54,500 nt of DNA, taken from contig MNCI01004186.1 in assembly GCA_015680685.1 (NCBI GenBank), positions 77,104 to 131,603 of the forward strand, read 5' to 3'. Shown in pieces: positions 21,700 through 32,164 of this stretch. Position 1 is the stretch's first letter; every line of letters starts with the position of its first letter. The notes under the pieces are model-generated. The model saw only the letters and a program-made list of their open reading frames with translations, did not search any database and had not been told where the DNA came from. Made by a program: the position numbers and the translations under genes. The DNA comes from Gnetum montanum (lineage: Eukaryota > Streptophyta > Gnetopsida > Gnetales > Gnetaceae).

Positions 21700-23551
21700 A
21701 GTCTTTCATAAATGATCGATAGATTGTACATGAAGAAGTTTTCCTAGAATTGTAGGAGCTAGGGTACACCCTACAAAAGAAATACCTTGAAAGAGATTGT
21801 GTGATGTGAGGATTGTGATGTAGTTTGTCTACAGGAAATGAAGCTATAGATGTTAGAATCCCAATGGTTGTAGTGGGATGGATGGAATGCATGGATGGTA
21901 GCTTGTAGAGGAAGGGTTGGGGGGTTAGGTATTTTGGCTTTGCCCCCCCTTAGATAGGTTGGTGAGTTAGATTGGAGCCAAACCATCCATGTGGTTTAGG
22001 AGGGTATCTAGCTCACAAATGTCTATGGTGCTCAAAACTAGGAGATCCGTGTTCAAGAACTACAATGAGTTACACAAATTGTTCCTAACTAGATGTGATG
22101 GGTATTGATTTGGAATTTTAACCAATTGTTGTTCCCATTGGAGAAGATAGGAGGGGATTATGCAGACTTTTTGGGGAAGTCAGGAGTGTCTGGCATTCTT
22201 ACATGAGCATGCATTGGTGGATATGGATGTTAGGAACTATAGCTTCATGTGGAGTAACAAGCCATAAATGGAATGATTGTGTTATGTTGAAGATTGATTG
22301 TGTTTGAATAAGTATGAGATTGCTCCTGGAGTTTAATGTGTAGGTATTTGGAAGGAAATGAAAGGCTTCTTCCACTATTCAATTACTTGCTAGTTAAAGT
22401 AGACACAAGCATCAATGCCTAGTTATTTTCATTTTGACTGGACATGTAGGCCTATATTATGGCCATTTGGGAGGACTATTCAGAGCTGGAGGAGCCTAGA
22501 GGGTTTTTGACACAAGGCCTTAGGAAACTTAAAGTGTAGATTTGGGCTAAATTGGTGGAGAAAAAATATGGCTTCTAGGCCTACTGGGAGCAATTGTAGG
22601 AGCAGCTACATGACATCCAACATAGGCAAGAAAATGAGCAAGATTTGGCTATGGAAGAGCATACTATGTTGCAAGAACTACAACATCTAGCCCTGGAGGA
22701 AGAGTCTTACTACCATTAGTGTGTATAAGTTACTTGGCGACTGGAGGAAGAAAAAAATTATGTGAATTTTCTTTTCTACAGCTAAAAGGAGAGGTCAAGT
22801 AAAAAAAAATATATTTGCTACACAATGGGTTTGAGTTAAGAAAGGGAGTAGAGATTGTTGAGGTGATGCAACATTATTGGATATATATATGAAGTAGAAG
22901 GCCCACTAATCTAGTATTAGTGTAGGTGCCATAGGTGATTGGTGAGATTGAAAATCATTCTCTGCTAATGCCATTCATGCTATAAGAGCTAGAAATGATA
23001 GTAAGATCAATGAAGACTAATTAGGCTCTAGGTTAGATAATTGGCCAATCAAGTTCTTTGAAGAATTTCTAGAAATTATGGGAGAGAACTTGTTGGATGC
23101 ATTCAACTAGATGTTAATGTGGCAATAGGTGAGATAGTACATTAGCTACTCAAGAATTGTTTTAATTTCCAAGGTACACATTTCAACTTCGTTGGATCAT
23201 TTTAGGCCTATTGGAGTTTGCAATATGTTGGTATGCTTATTTACAAGGATGATTGTGTAAAGGATGGCACCACTGATGCCTAGACTAATGGGCCTAAACC
23301 AAATTGGTTTTGTTAAAGGCTGATTCATGTGGGATTACATTATGCTTTTGCTAGAAATATAACACTCACTTTAGCAAATAGTATTTTTAGGCATGTGCAG
23401 CAAGCTAGACATTACAAAGGCTTACGATATGGTGAGTTGGGAAGTCCTAAAAGAAATTATGCTACAGAAATGATTTGACATGCATACATATTCAAGAATT
23501 AGAGTAGTACTCATTTGACATTAATGGTCAGCTATAGGGGTTTAAGGGGAT
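21700..23551 (+). pseudogene. LINE ORF2, endonuclease and first half of reverse transcriptase
   Basis: The apurinic-type endonuclease is recognised by CDVVCLQEMKL (about 21810-21845, the VCLQETK motif with its catalytic Glu kept), LTNVYGAQN (about 22010) and VDMDVRNYSFMWSNKP (about 22215-22265, the conserved FTWSN motif). The RT begins with VSKVHISTSLDHFRPIGVCN near 23165-23220 and continues with NQIGFVKG and LDITKAYDMVSWEVL (about 23400-23450, the first catalytic Asp in KAYD). It breaks off at NGQL-stop-GFKG. The remaining palm lies after the insertion, from 24768. Catalytic Asp of RT motif A is intact, but several stops precede it. Confidence 0.85.
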
Positions 23552-24767
23552 TTTTGGCGACCGTTTGGGACGCGACTGCCAATGAGTGTCCTCGAACAGG
23601 ATTTAGGTGCCTGCTGGTCTCTGGCAACACCAAGGCCTAGATACCTCCAAATAAACTCAGTAGTTAATGTGAGTATGTGTGTGTGCTATTGCGGCATGCG
23701 GTTGTGAGAAATGTAACAATTGCGTTGTGTGTAAACTACAAATGAATTACTTTAAAGAGATTCAGCCAACTTTGCCAAGTACTGTAAATTCTTGAAAATT
23801 TCCTATTTTGTTCAACTGCCTAGTCTACGCAGTCCTTATAATACCTACTTGTAACAAATAAAATTTTGCAAAAACATTTGAGCANNNNNNNNNNNNNNNN
23901 NNNNNNNNNNNNNNNNNNNNNNNNNNNNNNNNNNNNNNNNNNNNNNNNNNNNNNNNNNNNNNNNNNNNNNNNNNNNNNNNNNNNNNNNNNNNNNNNNNNN
24001 NNNNNNNNNNNNNNNNNNNNNNNNNNNNNNNNNNNNNNNNNNNNNNNNNNNNNNNNNNNNNNNNNNNNNNNNNNNNNNNNNNNNNNNNNNNNNNNNNNNN
24101 NNNNNNNNNNNNNNNNNNNNNNNNNNNNNNNNNNNNNNNNNNNNNNNNNNNNNNNNNNNNNNNNNNNNNNNNNNNNNNNNNNNNNNNNNNNNNNNNNNNN
24201 NNNNNNNNNNNNNNNNNNNNNNNNNNNNNNNNNNNNNNNNNNNNNNNNNNNNNNNNNNNNNNNNNNNNNNNNNNNNNNNNNNNNNNNNNNNNNNNNNNNN
24301 NNNNNNNNNNNNNNNNNNNNNNNNNNNNNNNNNNNNNNNNNNNNNNNNNNNNNNNNNNNNNNNNNNNNNNNNNNNNNNNNNNNNNNNNNNNNNNNNNNNN
24401 NNNNNNNNNNNNNNAAATGCATAACTCACAGGACCATGACAAAGAGGTTGAAATCTTTATTCTAGCAAGCCATCTTCCAAGAAATCTTCTTTACAAATCT
24501 TCCAAGTGTGATGTGTGAGATACCTTGTGATTCTCCCCTTTGGAACAGGGCTAAGGTTTATGCTTATCTTTTTTACGGGAGAATTCATTGAAATCCCCAT
24601 AGTGATTTCCATCTCTTTCTCTTCTTCTTCTTTATTTAAAAAAAAATGATAGAAACCAATACCTTTTGCAATCACATCTTGCCATTTCAAATATTTGTAT
24701 TGTAATATTTCAGAAAATCTCAACCATCTCATGTCTCTGTTTCATACAATGGCTAAATGTGCCAACA
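23552..24767. mobile_element. Insertion inside the LINE RT, probably LTR-type, containing an assembly gap
   Basis: The LINE protein stops at GFKG and resumes at GMKQG, with 1216 bases (530 of them N) between. The flanks carry GGGAT at 23547-23551 and 24768-24772, consistent with a 5-bp target duplication. The insert begins TTTTGGCGACCG and ends GTGCCAACA. Read on the minus strand it starts TGTTGGCAC, a common LTR start. No coding domain is visible outside the gap. Whether this is a solo LTR or a larger element depends on the real gap content. Confidence 0.6.
23885..24414. other. Assembly gap (530 N)
   Basis: Unknown bases. The true length may differ. Open frames that appear to cross it are artefacts. 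Confidence 0.99.
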
Positions 24768-26050
24768 GGGATGAAGCAGGGTCTTAGGTAAGGGAAGCCA
24801 CTTTCACCACTTCTATTTTTAATGGTGATGGAAACTTTTCAAAGTTACTACATATCTAAAGAAATGGAGGGATTGATGGTGGAAGGTGTACACTATATGA
24901 TGGTGCACTATGCAAATAACATAATGCTATTTTCAAGAGACGTTGTTCCATAGGAACTGGTGCTAAATAGAGCACTCGACAGGATTGCACAAGAACTAGG
25001 ATTAGAGATTAACAATACTAAATTAGCGATACATATGATGAATGTTGAGGAACATGTAAAAGGTTGACTGCATCAAGTCCTAGGCATTTTACATGGAATA
25101 ATAAAGGATACTTGCTTAGGGATGTTGATTGTTGCTTGGAAATGACGCCAGACATGGGAATATTTGATGGAAAAGATATAGAGAAAAATGGAACTTTAGG
25201 CAAATCAATTCCTTTCTAGGAAAGGGAAGATCCTGTTGGCTTCATTAGTTCTAATGGCGATGGCCAGATACATTGCAACTGCAGTGTATCCTCCTACTGA
25301 AGTGATACAAAAAATTGATCAAATTATCTTGAAATTTACTTGGTCTAGAGGAAAGGGAGGGAAAATGCACTTGGTTTGTTGGGAGAACATGAATAAGCCT
25401 GAAAAGGAAAAGGGGATTGAGGTCCTATGATTTAGAGATGATCTTAAAATGGAAATGCAAAGATTGCTGAATCAACTCCTAAGGGAGGAGGACATGTGCA
25501 ATGGATTAGAATAATGTAGTGCAAATACCAATGATGGGAGATTGATCCTCAAGGATCTTAGATGTGGTCCATCCTATATAATCATATGGTGGAGATGAGG
25601 GACTATGGATTGTTGGGGAGGCACCCCAAAGAAATTGTGAATGCTCAGTTTCTACCGATTCATGGTTGGTAGGCCATATAGCATGGGAGGCTTCCTATGA
25701 AGGTGAATTTTTTTGCATGGCTAATTGATCATGTGGTTCTATTAGTAAGAGGTTTTTTAAAGGGAATTGGGGCTTAATGTGGAGCCTCTTTTCCCAATGT
25801 GTGGAGCAACATTGGAAATAACTAATGATTTTATATACTGATGCCAGCACATGTTGGACACATGGTGGGTGACTAGATTGGCACCTCTACCTAGGGTTAC
25901 ATGAGATTGAAAGGAGATGGCTACGATTTGGGTTATTTGGAAGCTGTAAAATTAGCTTATTTTCCATGGTAAGAGGTTGCCATAGTCAAATTTAGTTGTT
26001 GCTTCTGGTTATTGACTATGGTAGGAGGCTTTGTAGAGCATGGGATGTGC
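24768..26050 (+). pseudogene. LINE ORF2, second half of reverse transcriptase and zf-RVT region
   Basis: Resumes with GMKQGL, stop, GKPLSPLLFLMVMETF (the RQGDPLSP motif). Near 24905 the catalytic site reads HYANNIMLFSRD where active enzymes have YADD, so both Asp codons have become Asn, each by one G-to-A change. The thumb follows at 25160-25430 (FLSRKGKILLASLVLMAM and VYPPTEVIQKIDQIILKFTW). A zf-RVT-like tail at 25690-25980 (LPMKVNFFAWLIDHVVLLVR, later KLIFHGKRLP) closes the recognised region. Confidence 0.85.
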
Positions 26051-27059
26051 AAGGTACTGTGAGCCATTAGTGGTAGTATTTTAGATGGATGAAGAGCTCT
26101 GGCAAGTAATCACATGGATGTGATGGAATGAGTGGATAGGATGGCTAGAAGGGATCCTTGATTTAGCAAATAGTACCTTCATTGAGAATTGGGAGGGGAG
26201 GAAACAACCTTTAGAGGCAAGGTGATTTAGCTAATGGATTATGCCATGGTCATGGTGTTTCAAGTGCCAATGGCTAGAGAGGTTATTTCACCAGTGTTTT
26301 ACAATTGCAAGTATGTGATGGATTTTTTGAATAAGGAATTCAAAAGATAGTGACTAGGCACATCCCCAAATCTGTGCTACCTTAGATTTGGTAGGAGGTA
26401 GCAAGTTCGATCGATAAGTTCTTGATGTAGTTGGGAAATTTGAACTAGTTGGTGGAGGTGCATTTTGTGTTCTTGCAATGATTGAAGATGGGTGCACAAG
26501 TAAACATCCCACATTTTTTGCTAGAATCACTAAACAAAAGGAGACTTGGGAGACATCCGGGGCTAATTTTCATCCTATGACATGCAAGGACATCAATTTT
26601 TCCTCTACAATCGAGATTGAAGCAGCAAAGGATATACCACATATGGTAGCTTTGTTATAATGGCAAACATATGAGCAAGACTTGGGGGGATGGTCCTTAG
26701 GAGAGGAGCTTGATAGTGGAGGTACAAACCCTGACTAGGAGGATAGAATGTAGGAGACTACATTGGGGAACTAGGAGCATACCATTATAATGATGCACAA
26801 TGAGTTTGAAACCCTTAAGACTAAGGTCAAGGTTGTGGAAAGGGCTTGTGTGGAGGCTAAGGTAGAAGGGATGACACTATGAATTACTTGTATGCAATAG
26901 ATAATGAGGCTTTCTATGTGCTAGAAGATCAAGATTTAGGATCTGATTCATAGGCATACAATGAGGAGGAAAGAGATAAGTCAGAAAATGAGGGAACACA
27001 TGATGGACATACAAATGTAGATTGAAAAGGATCCATAGCTGATGATGAGTCATGTTCTG
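26051..27059. other. Unassigned interval, possibly LINE 3' end
   Basis: One 60-codon plus-strand open stretch (26478-26660) has no recognised similarity. A lysine/glutamate-rich run (FETLKTKVKVVERACVEAK, about 26800-26860) is readable but too short to name. No poly(A), LTR end or RNase H motif found. Confidence 0.4.
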
Positions 27060-27236
27060 ACATGCTCAAATATCATATACCCATGGAATTCAATCAAATC
27101 ACATGTAAACACCCATTTCACTTGCTAGAGGAACTAGTGCACTAGAGAATTATAGGTCCATGGAATTCAATCGAATCACGTGTAAACGCCTTAGTGATTC
27201 ATATGGTTGGGCATAGTGGTATCTCGCCACTCATCA
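27060..27236 (+). repeat. Two orphan fragments of the Athila LTR end
   Basis: The reverse complement of 27150-27236 starts TGATGAGTGG and follows the E1 LTR (2922 onward: CCTATGCCCAACCA, then ATGAATCAC, then GTGATT) for about 80 bases. A second partial copy at about 27080-27112 repeats CCATGGAATTCAATC and AATCAC some 80 bases upstream. The fragment ends at the LTR terminus CATCA (27236). It is in the opposite orientation to E5, so it is not E5's own 3' LTR. Confidence 0.55.
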
Positions 27237-27351
27237 ACTGAGGAAGTAGCTAATGAATGCATAGGTGTTGGCATAAGCTCTTTGCAAGAATGACTAGGAA
27301 TGATGCAGCTAAGGGTTATGAGAGGATGCAAAATGGTAGATTGATCGACCA
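27237..27351. other. Short interval with no recognised feature
   Basis: No similarity to E1 or the LINE seen. A local duplication of about 95 bases begins at its end: GGGATGTGCTT occurs near 27357 and again near 27452. Confidence 0.4.
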
Positions 27352-28129
27352 AGTCCAAGGGATGTGCTTTGAATCTTGATCTTTTTTTTTCTTTTGTTCT
27401 TTTTTATGAGAACCACACTTTGTAAGGACATATGCATTTATTCTGTCCAAGGGATGTGCTTCGAATTTCCATCATTTTTTTCTGATGAGAACCACACCAT
27501 GCAAGGACTTATTCAAATTCCTTTATTACTTGGCATGGAATGGTATGAAATTCATGAAAACACACATACACCTAGGAAAAAAAAACTATACAAAGAATAT
27601 CAAATCCCCTTAAAGCCACACCTTGTTCAAACCTCTGAATCCTTCCCAATTCTAGAAACTACCAAAGTCATAAATTTATTAAATTTTTATTAGTGAAAAG
27701 GGATTGCACATTTCAAAAATAAGGAAAACCATAGAGTGTGTGGATGGGTGGTTGTTGTGGACTCACTGCTTGTTACATGAAAAAGAAACCATGTCCTAAT
27801 TATCTGTAATGAAATTCAAAGCTAGAAACTTGACACCAACAATCAAATAACAAAAATAGTACATAACACCATCAAGTAAAGCATTACTAATATACCTAGC
27901 ACTTATTAATAAAAAGTTAAAAAATCATACCAAATAAAAGAAAATATAGAAGAAAGTGCAAATTATTCAAGAAATATCAAATGTACTAATGATGGTGTAA
28001 AAAAAAAATTAGAAAAGATTAATAACATGAAAAAAAAAGATGTAGAATAAAGAACATGCAAAACAAAAAGTTGTAAAATGAAAAATATGTAAAACAAAAA
28101 ATTTGAAAAACTAAGGAGTTGCTTGAATG

Positions 28130-29330
28130 GTTAGCATGGTTGACCATCTTTTCCATGACTAAGTTGAAAGGAGGAGATCCAAAATATGGAGTGTGCTTAT
28201 CCATTAGATGAAGTGCTTGTTGTGTTAGCTGGCATATGTTGACCAGTTGGCTTAATTTGTTGGATGTCGACCAGTTGTTTCTTGCTTGGGCTTTCAAGTT
28301 TATAGATCATCATGACCCCTGAAGAAAACATTTTATAAATGATATAAGGTCCTTTCCACAATGTCTGAAACTTAGTTTGTTGAGGTATGTGTGTGGGGTT
28401 CTAGTAAAGAAACTTATGTTTTGGTTGAAATTTAACTTTTGTAATTTTTAGGTCATGACACTTTTTGTTAGAAGCCTTGTGTAACTCATTAGATGATAAG
28501 GCCACTAATCTATTTTTGTCTAGTACATTGAGATTTATCAATCTTTCTTTTTACACTAGACTTAAGTCAAGGTCAAGGTCACAAGTTGTTGAAAGTATAC
28601 ATAGTTTAGATTGAATAGGAAGTGTTGGTAGTTTGTCATACACAAGCTCATAGGGAGAATAGTCTATAGGAAGTTTCCACATTGAGTAGTAGGCCCAAAA
28701 GGTATCGTTGATTTTTATGCTCCAACCCTCCCAATACTTGCTAATAGTTCTTATTAGTATCCTTGTGGTTTTCCTATTAGTAAACTCAACTTGACCATTA
28801 GCTTGGGGATGGTAAGGTGTTGTGAGTTTGTGTTCAAGCTAAGCGTTGCATGAGGTTCCAAAAATTAGTGATTGTAAAATGAGCTCCATTATTAGAAATC
28901 AATGCACGTGGCACACCAAACCTATTTACAACGTTTTGTTGTACAAACCAAGTAGTAGTAGAGGATGTATAGTTGATGACGACAACTACTTATACTCATT
29001 TTGTACAATACTCAATAGTGACTATGATATATGCCTTTCCATTTGACATGGACATGATGGGATCCATGAAATCAATGTCCCAAAAGTTGAATGGTTCTAA
29101 TGGTTGAATCCATTGTTGAGATCCCTCCATTTGAGTAGTCATTCCACCATCTTGTTGGCATCATTCACAAGAGTAGAGTGTTGGCCAATAGTACCTTGCC
29201 ATTAGGATTTTAATGGCTGTGCATCTCTTAGCATAGTTTCCTCCACAAGGACCTTCATGATCATCTTGGAGAATGCATAATTAATTAGCATCAGGGACAC
29301 ACCAATGAACCAATCCATTAGTGCACATCT
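28130..29330 (-). pseudogene. E5 integrase
   Basis: Minus strand. The core keeps LTTPYHPQANGQVEFTNR near 28780-28830, which includes the catalytic Glu (VEFTNR) that E1 has lost. The upstream core (29050-29130) is frame-broken. The C-terminal region reads ELVYDKLPTLPIQSKL, then CDLDLDLSLV, then FQTLWKGPYIIYK (about 28350), as in E1. A 92-codon open stretch at 28019-28297 continues past the domain and has no recognised function. Confidence 0.8.
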
Positions 29331-29539
29331 TGTAGAGGTGTCCGTTGATCTCCATGAAGTGCTTTACCTAGTGAAGAAATTATTTTTTCCTTCAGTGGTC
29401 CAACCTTTGTGACATCTCTTGAGTGAGAAGATAGGTGAGAATGTTACTATACCATTTTGGCTCATTGGACATTTGTTTAGTTATTACTCTAATGAATAGA
29501 AGTTCCTTAGGAAATGTATCAAGTAATGGGCTTTCTTCT

Positions 29540-30800
29540 TCTTTATCATCCCATCACAACTGAGACAAGTGATCAGTGACCACATTCTCAGTGCCCTTTG
29601 GATATACCATTGTAAGATCAAATTCTTGTAAGATCACTAGCCACCATATGATATGGGGGCTCACTATTGGCTTGTTCATTAGGAAGCATATGGCACTATG
29701 GTCTATGTGCACAAACACCTTGTATCCAAGAACATTGTGCCTAAGCTTCTCTAGAGAAAACACCACTACCATCAATTCTTTTTCTATAGTGGTGTAGTTT
29801 ACTTATGCACCCATAATGCTTTGGTTGGTGTAGTGGATGTAGTATGGACATTTCTTATCATCTAACTATGTTAGCACAACTCCCAAAGCATAATTCAATT
29901 AGCATCTATCATAATATGGTCTAGACTACTCAAGTGCTTGTAGAATTGGGATTGCTATAAGCTTTTCCTTTAGTTATTGGATGCTTTCTCACACTATGCA
30001 GTCTAGACAAAGGAAACATCTTTCTTTGTTAGCTCAACCAATGGTTTTGCAATCTTAGAGAAATTCTCTATGAAATGCCAGTAGTAGCCAATGTGTCCAA
30101 GGAATGATCCAACGTCTTTAACCATTTCTAGCTGGAGAGTTACTCCTTGGATGATCCTTATTTTTTTAGGATTTAGCTCAATTCTTGCTTGCAAGATATT
30201 GTGCCCCAATACAATTCCCTCTTGGACCATGAGGTGACTTTTCTATTAATTGAGTCATAAGTTAGTTTCAATACATTATTTCAGCACTTGCTCACGGTGG
30301 TCCAGGGTTTTCTCAAATGTAGTTCCATAGGTGGAGAAGTCATTCATGAAGACTTCTACACTACTACCAATCTACTATTAAAAGATGCCTAGGACCAGGC
30401 ATTGAAATTTGGTAGGGATATTACATAGACAAAATGGCATCTTGCGATATACAAAAGTCCCCTAGGAACTTGTTAACATTGTCTTTGCTTGGTCCTCTAG
30501 GGAAATTTGAATTTGGTTATAGCCACTATAACCATTTAGGAAGCTGTAGTAGTAATACCCTAATATTATGTTGAGCACCTAGTTAACAAATGGCAACGAA
30601 AAGTGATCCTTGAATGTTTCCATATTCAGTAGCTTGAAATTGATGCAGAACCACCATTTGCCATATTTCTTTGGTACAATTACAAGTAGGATAACCCACT
30701 TGCTATCTACAATGGGATAGATGAGCCTCACTTTGAGAAGTTGCTCAATTTCCTTCTTGATGATTTGCTTTAATTTAGGAAGTTGTAGTAGCAATGCCCT
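29540..30800 (-). pseudogene. E5 reverse transcriptase and RNase H
   Basis: Minus strand. RT fingers read KKEIEQLLKVRLIYPI and KKYGKWWFCINFKLLN (30579-30794). The catalytic strand near 30330 reads VEVFMNDFSTYGTTF, with the first Asp of FMDDF changed to Asn. ILQARIELNPKKI and LGHIGYYWHFIENFSKIAKP follow at 30003-30230. RNase H at 29554-29780 reads VVVFSLEKLRHNVLGYKVFV, then HIDHSAICFLMNKP (DH motif kept) and GTENVVTDHLSQL (the late Asp kept). It is better preserved than E1's RNase H. Confidence 0.87.
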
Positions 30801-30893
30801 GATATTATGTTGAGAACCTGGTCAAAAAATAACAATGGAAAGTGATCCTTAAATGTTATGATATTTAGTAGCTTGAAATTGATGCAGACTCAT
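30536..30893 (-). repeat. Local duplication in E5 RT
   Basis: TTAGGAAGCTGTAGTAGTAA at 30536 recurs as TTAGGAAGTTGTAGTAGCAA at 30775, an offset of 239, and similarity continues to GATGCAG at 30887. The second copy is cut by the LTR at 30894. The copies differ at many positions, so the duplication is old. Confidence 0.75.
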
Positions 30894-32019
30894 TGTAACG
30901 ATGGAAAATGTTAGTCACTAGAAACATTGAGTGAATTTCTGTGTACATAGTTCCAACCCCAGATCCGTGTGAGGGCCATGCTGGAGAAACGAATCTGAGG
31001 TGCCCTAAACGGTCTTGTCGATTAGACAGGGACTTACTCAATCAGTAAATTTTTGTAATGATCAGATCACAAGATGATGATTTTGATGGGGAGATATGAT
31101 ATCGGTAATCTTGAAGGTAACGAGGACAATGTAAACAATACGAAACGATTGTAAAATCTATGTAAATAGGATGCAATAAATTGAATTTAGAGAATGTGCA
31201 ATCCTGAGATATGGGATTTAGCTTATAAATAGATGTGTTGAATATAATGATTGTGGGTAAACTTTAGTTTAAACGAAGCACATGCCAAGAATAAGAAAGC
31301 TATTCAAAGATGAAACAAGCAAAGGCCAATCTACCTTGTTCTAGCCAATCTAGGGGCAAGGGAGTCAAACTTGAAGCAAAGTGTATGCTAACTCAAAGCT
31401 TCTGATCAAAAGCTCTTGTTGGTCATCGTGATGTTCTTTCGATTGCCAACTCTCTTTTGTTCTCTCGCCAATCTCTTGCCAAAATCGTCAACAATTTCCA
31501 ATAGTCGCCAGATCCAAGTTTGTCAACCCTTTAATCATTGTCAACTAGGGTATTTATAAGACTAGGGTTAGGAGAATAATGCGGTTTAGATGACGCATGT
31601 CCTAGGCCCACAAAATACCATTGACTTGATGCGCCATTGCTGAAGTTTGTAATGTCATGCTGCGCTACAATCTAAAGCATAGTATGGCGTAATCTACCCT
31701 TGTCTTTAGTGTTGCAGGATTTTTAGAGCTTCAGTAGCAAACTATGCTACGATTACGCTGCAATACACTAGAGAGCGTATTGTGGCGTAAGAACCGCCAA
31801 TGCTTGAATTTTGCTATCTCCATCGTTGCGACTAGATGGATTGTCTTCTTGCATTACGCTACGTTATGCTACATTACGTTGCATTGCGTAATGTGGCATA
31901 ATATGCTAAAAGTTAAGATTTTTGAAACATAGCTAACTTGGAAAGTTGAAGAATTACCATTGCGCAGCCTGAAACACCCCAAAAAATGTGGGGTCATTCT
32001 TGCTTCACTAGGCCTTGCA
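30894..32019 (-). repeat. Minus-strand LTR, solo LTR or 3' LTR of E4
   Basis: On the minus strand it runs from TGCAAGGCC (32019) to CATCGTTACA (30894), 1126 bases. It has a TATA box at 31551-31558 and an R-U5 with AAGTCCCTGTCTAATCGAC and CGTTTAGGGCACCTC, close to the E3 LTR end. Both sides carry ACTCAT (30888-30893 and 32020-32025), which supports an independent solo LTR. A 6-bp duplication is unusual for this superfamily. Alternatively it is the 3' LTR of the minus-strand element E4, separated from E4 by the E3 insertion; in that case ACTCAT is coincidence. Confidence 0.7.
31551..31558 (-). promoter_or_regulatory. TATA box of the minus-strand LTR
   Basis: TATAAATA on the minus strand followed by CCCTAG, the same context as the E3 box (TATAAATACCCCG). 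Confidence 0.65.
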
Positions 32020-32164
32020 ACTCATGCAGCACCACGACAATTCTTCAGGAGGAGAACATTCTGAGTTTAGGCCAGCCAGTTCGGCAAATTTTCTACTTTA
32101 GCTGAAGATAGGCTCTATAGGTCATCCTGCTTGTCCACCTAGGTGGTGTGCTAAGCCGACAGCA
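32020..32164. other. 145-base interval between two LTRs
   Basis: No recognised feature. It is either a remnant of E5 flank or the 3' untranslated end of E4. It does not continue the E5 RT frame. Confidence 0.4.

Larger units (their letters stand above)
20280..26050 (+). mobile_element. L1-type LINE, interrupted and decayed
   Basis: A plus-strand non-LTR element. A G-rich 5' region (from about 20280) is followed by ORF1 with a DUF4283-like RNA-binding region and one zinc knuckle, then ORF2 with endonuclease, reverse transcriptase and a C-terminal zf-RVT-like region. ORF2 is split by an insertion at 23552-24767. The 5' boundary is a guess from composition, and no poly(A) tail or target duplication was found. 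Many stops occur in all domains. Confidence 0.85.
27352..30893 (-). mobile_element. E5: truncated Athila-type element
   Basis: Collinear with 8205-11600 of E1 on the same strand: the post-integrase spacer, integrase, RNase H and RT follow in the same order. Protease, gag and LTRs are missing. The upstream end is a partial duplication cut by the LTR at 30894. The downstream end is at about 27352. Confidence 0.82.

Noticed and set aside
23820-24465. Open frames of about 200 codons on both strands
   Set aside because: They cross the run of N; only a few real codons lie at each end.
27376-27693. 105-codon plus-strand open frame in the E5 spacer
   Set aside because: The homologous stretch of E1 (8210-8540) does not conserve the frame, and better local peptide similarity appears in a different frame, so coding is not supported.
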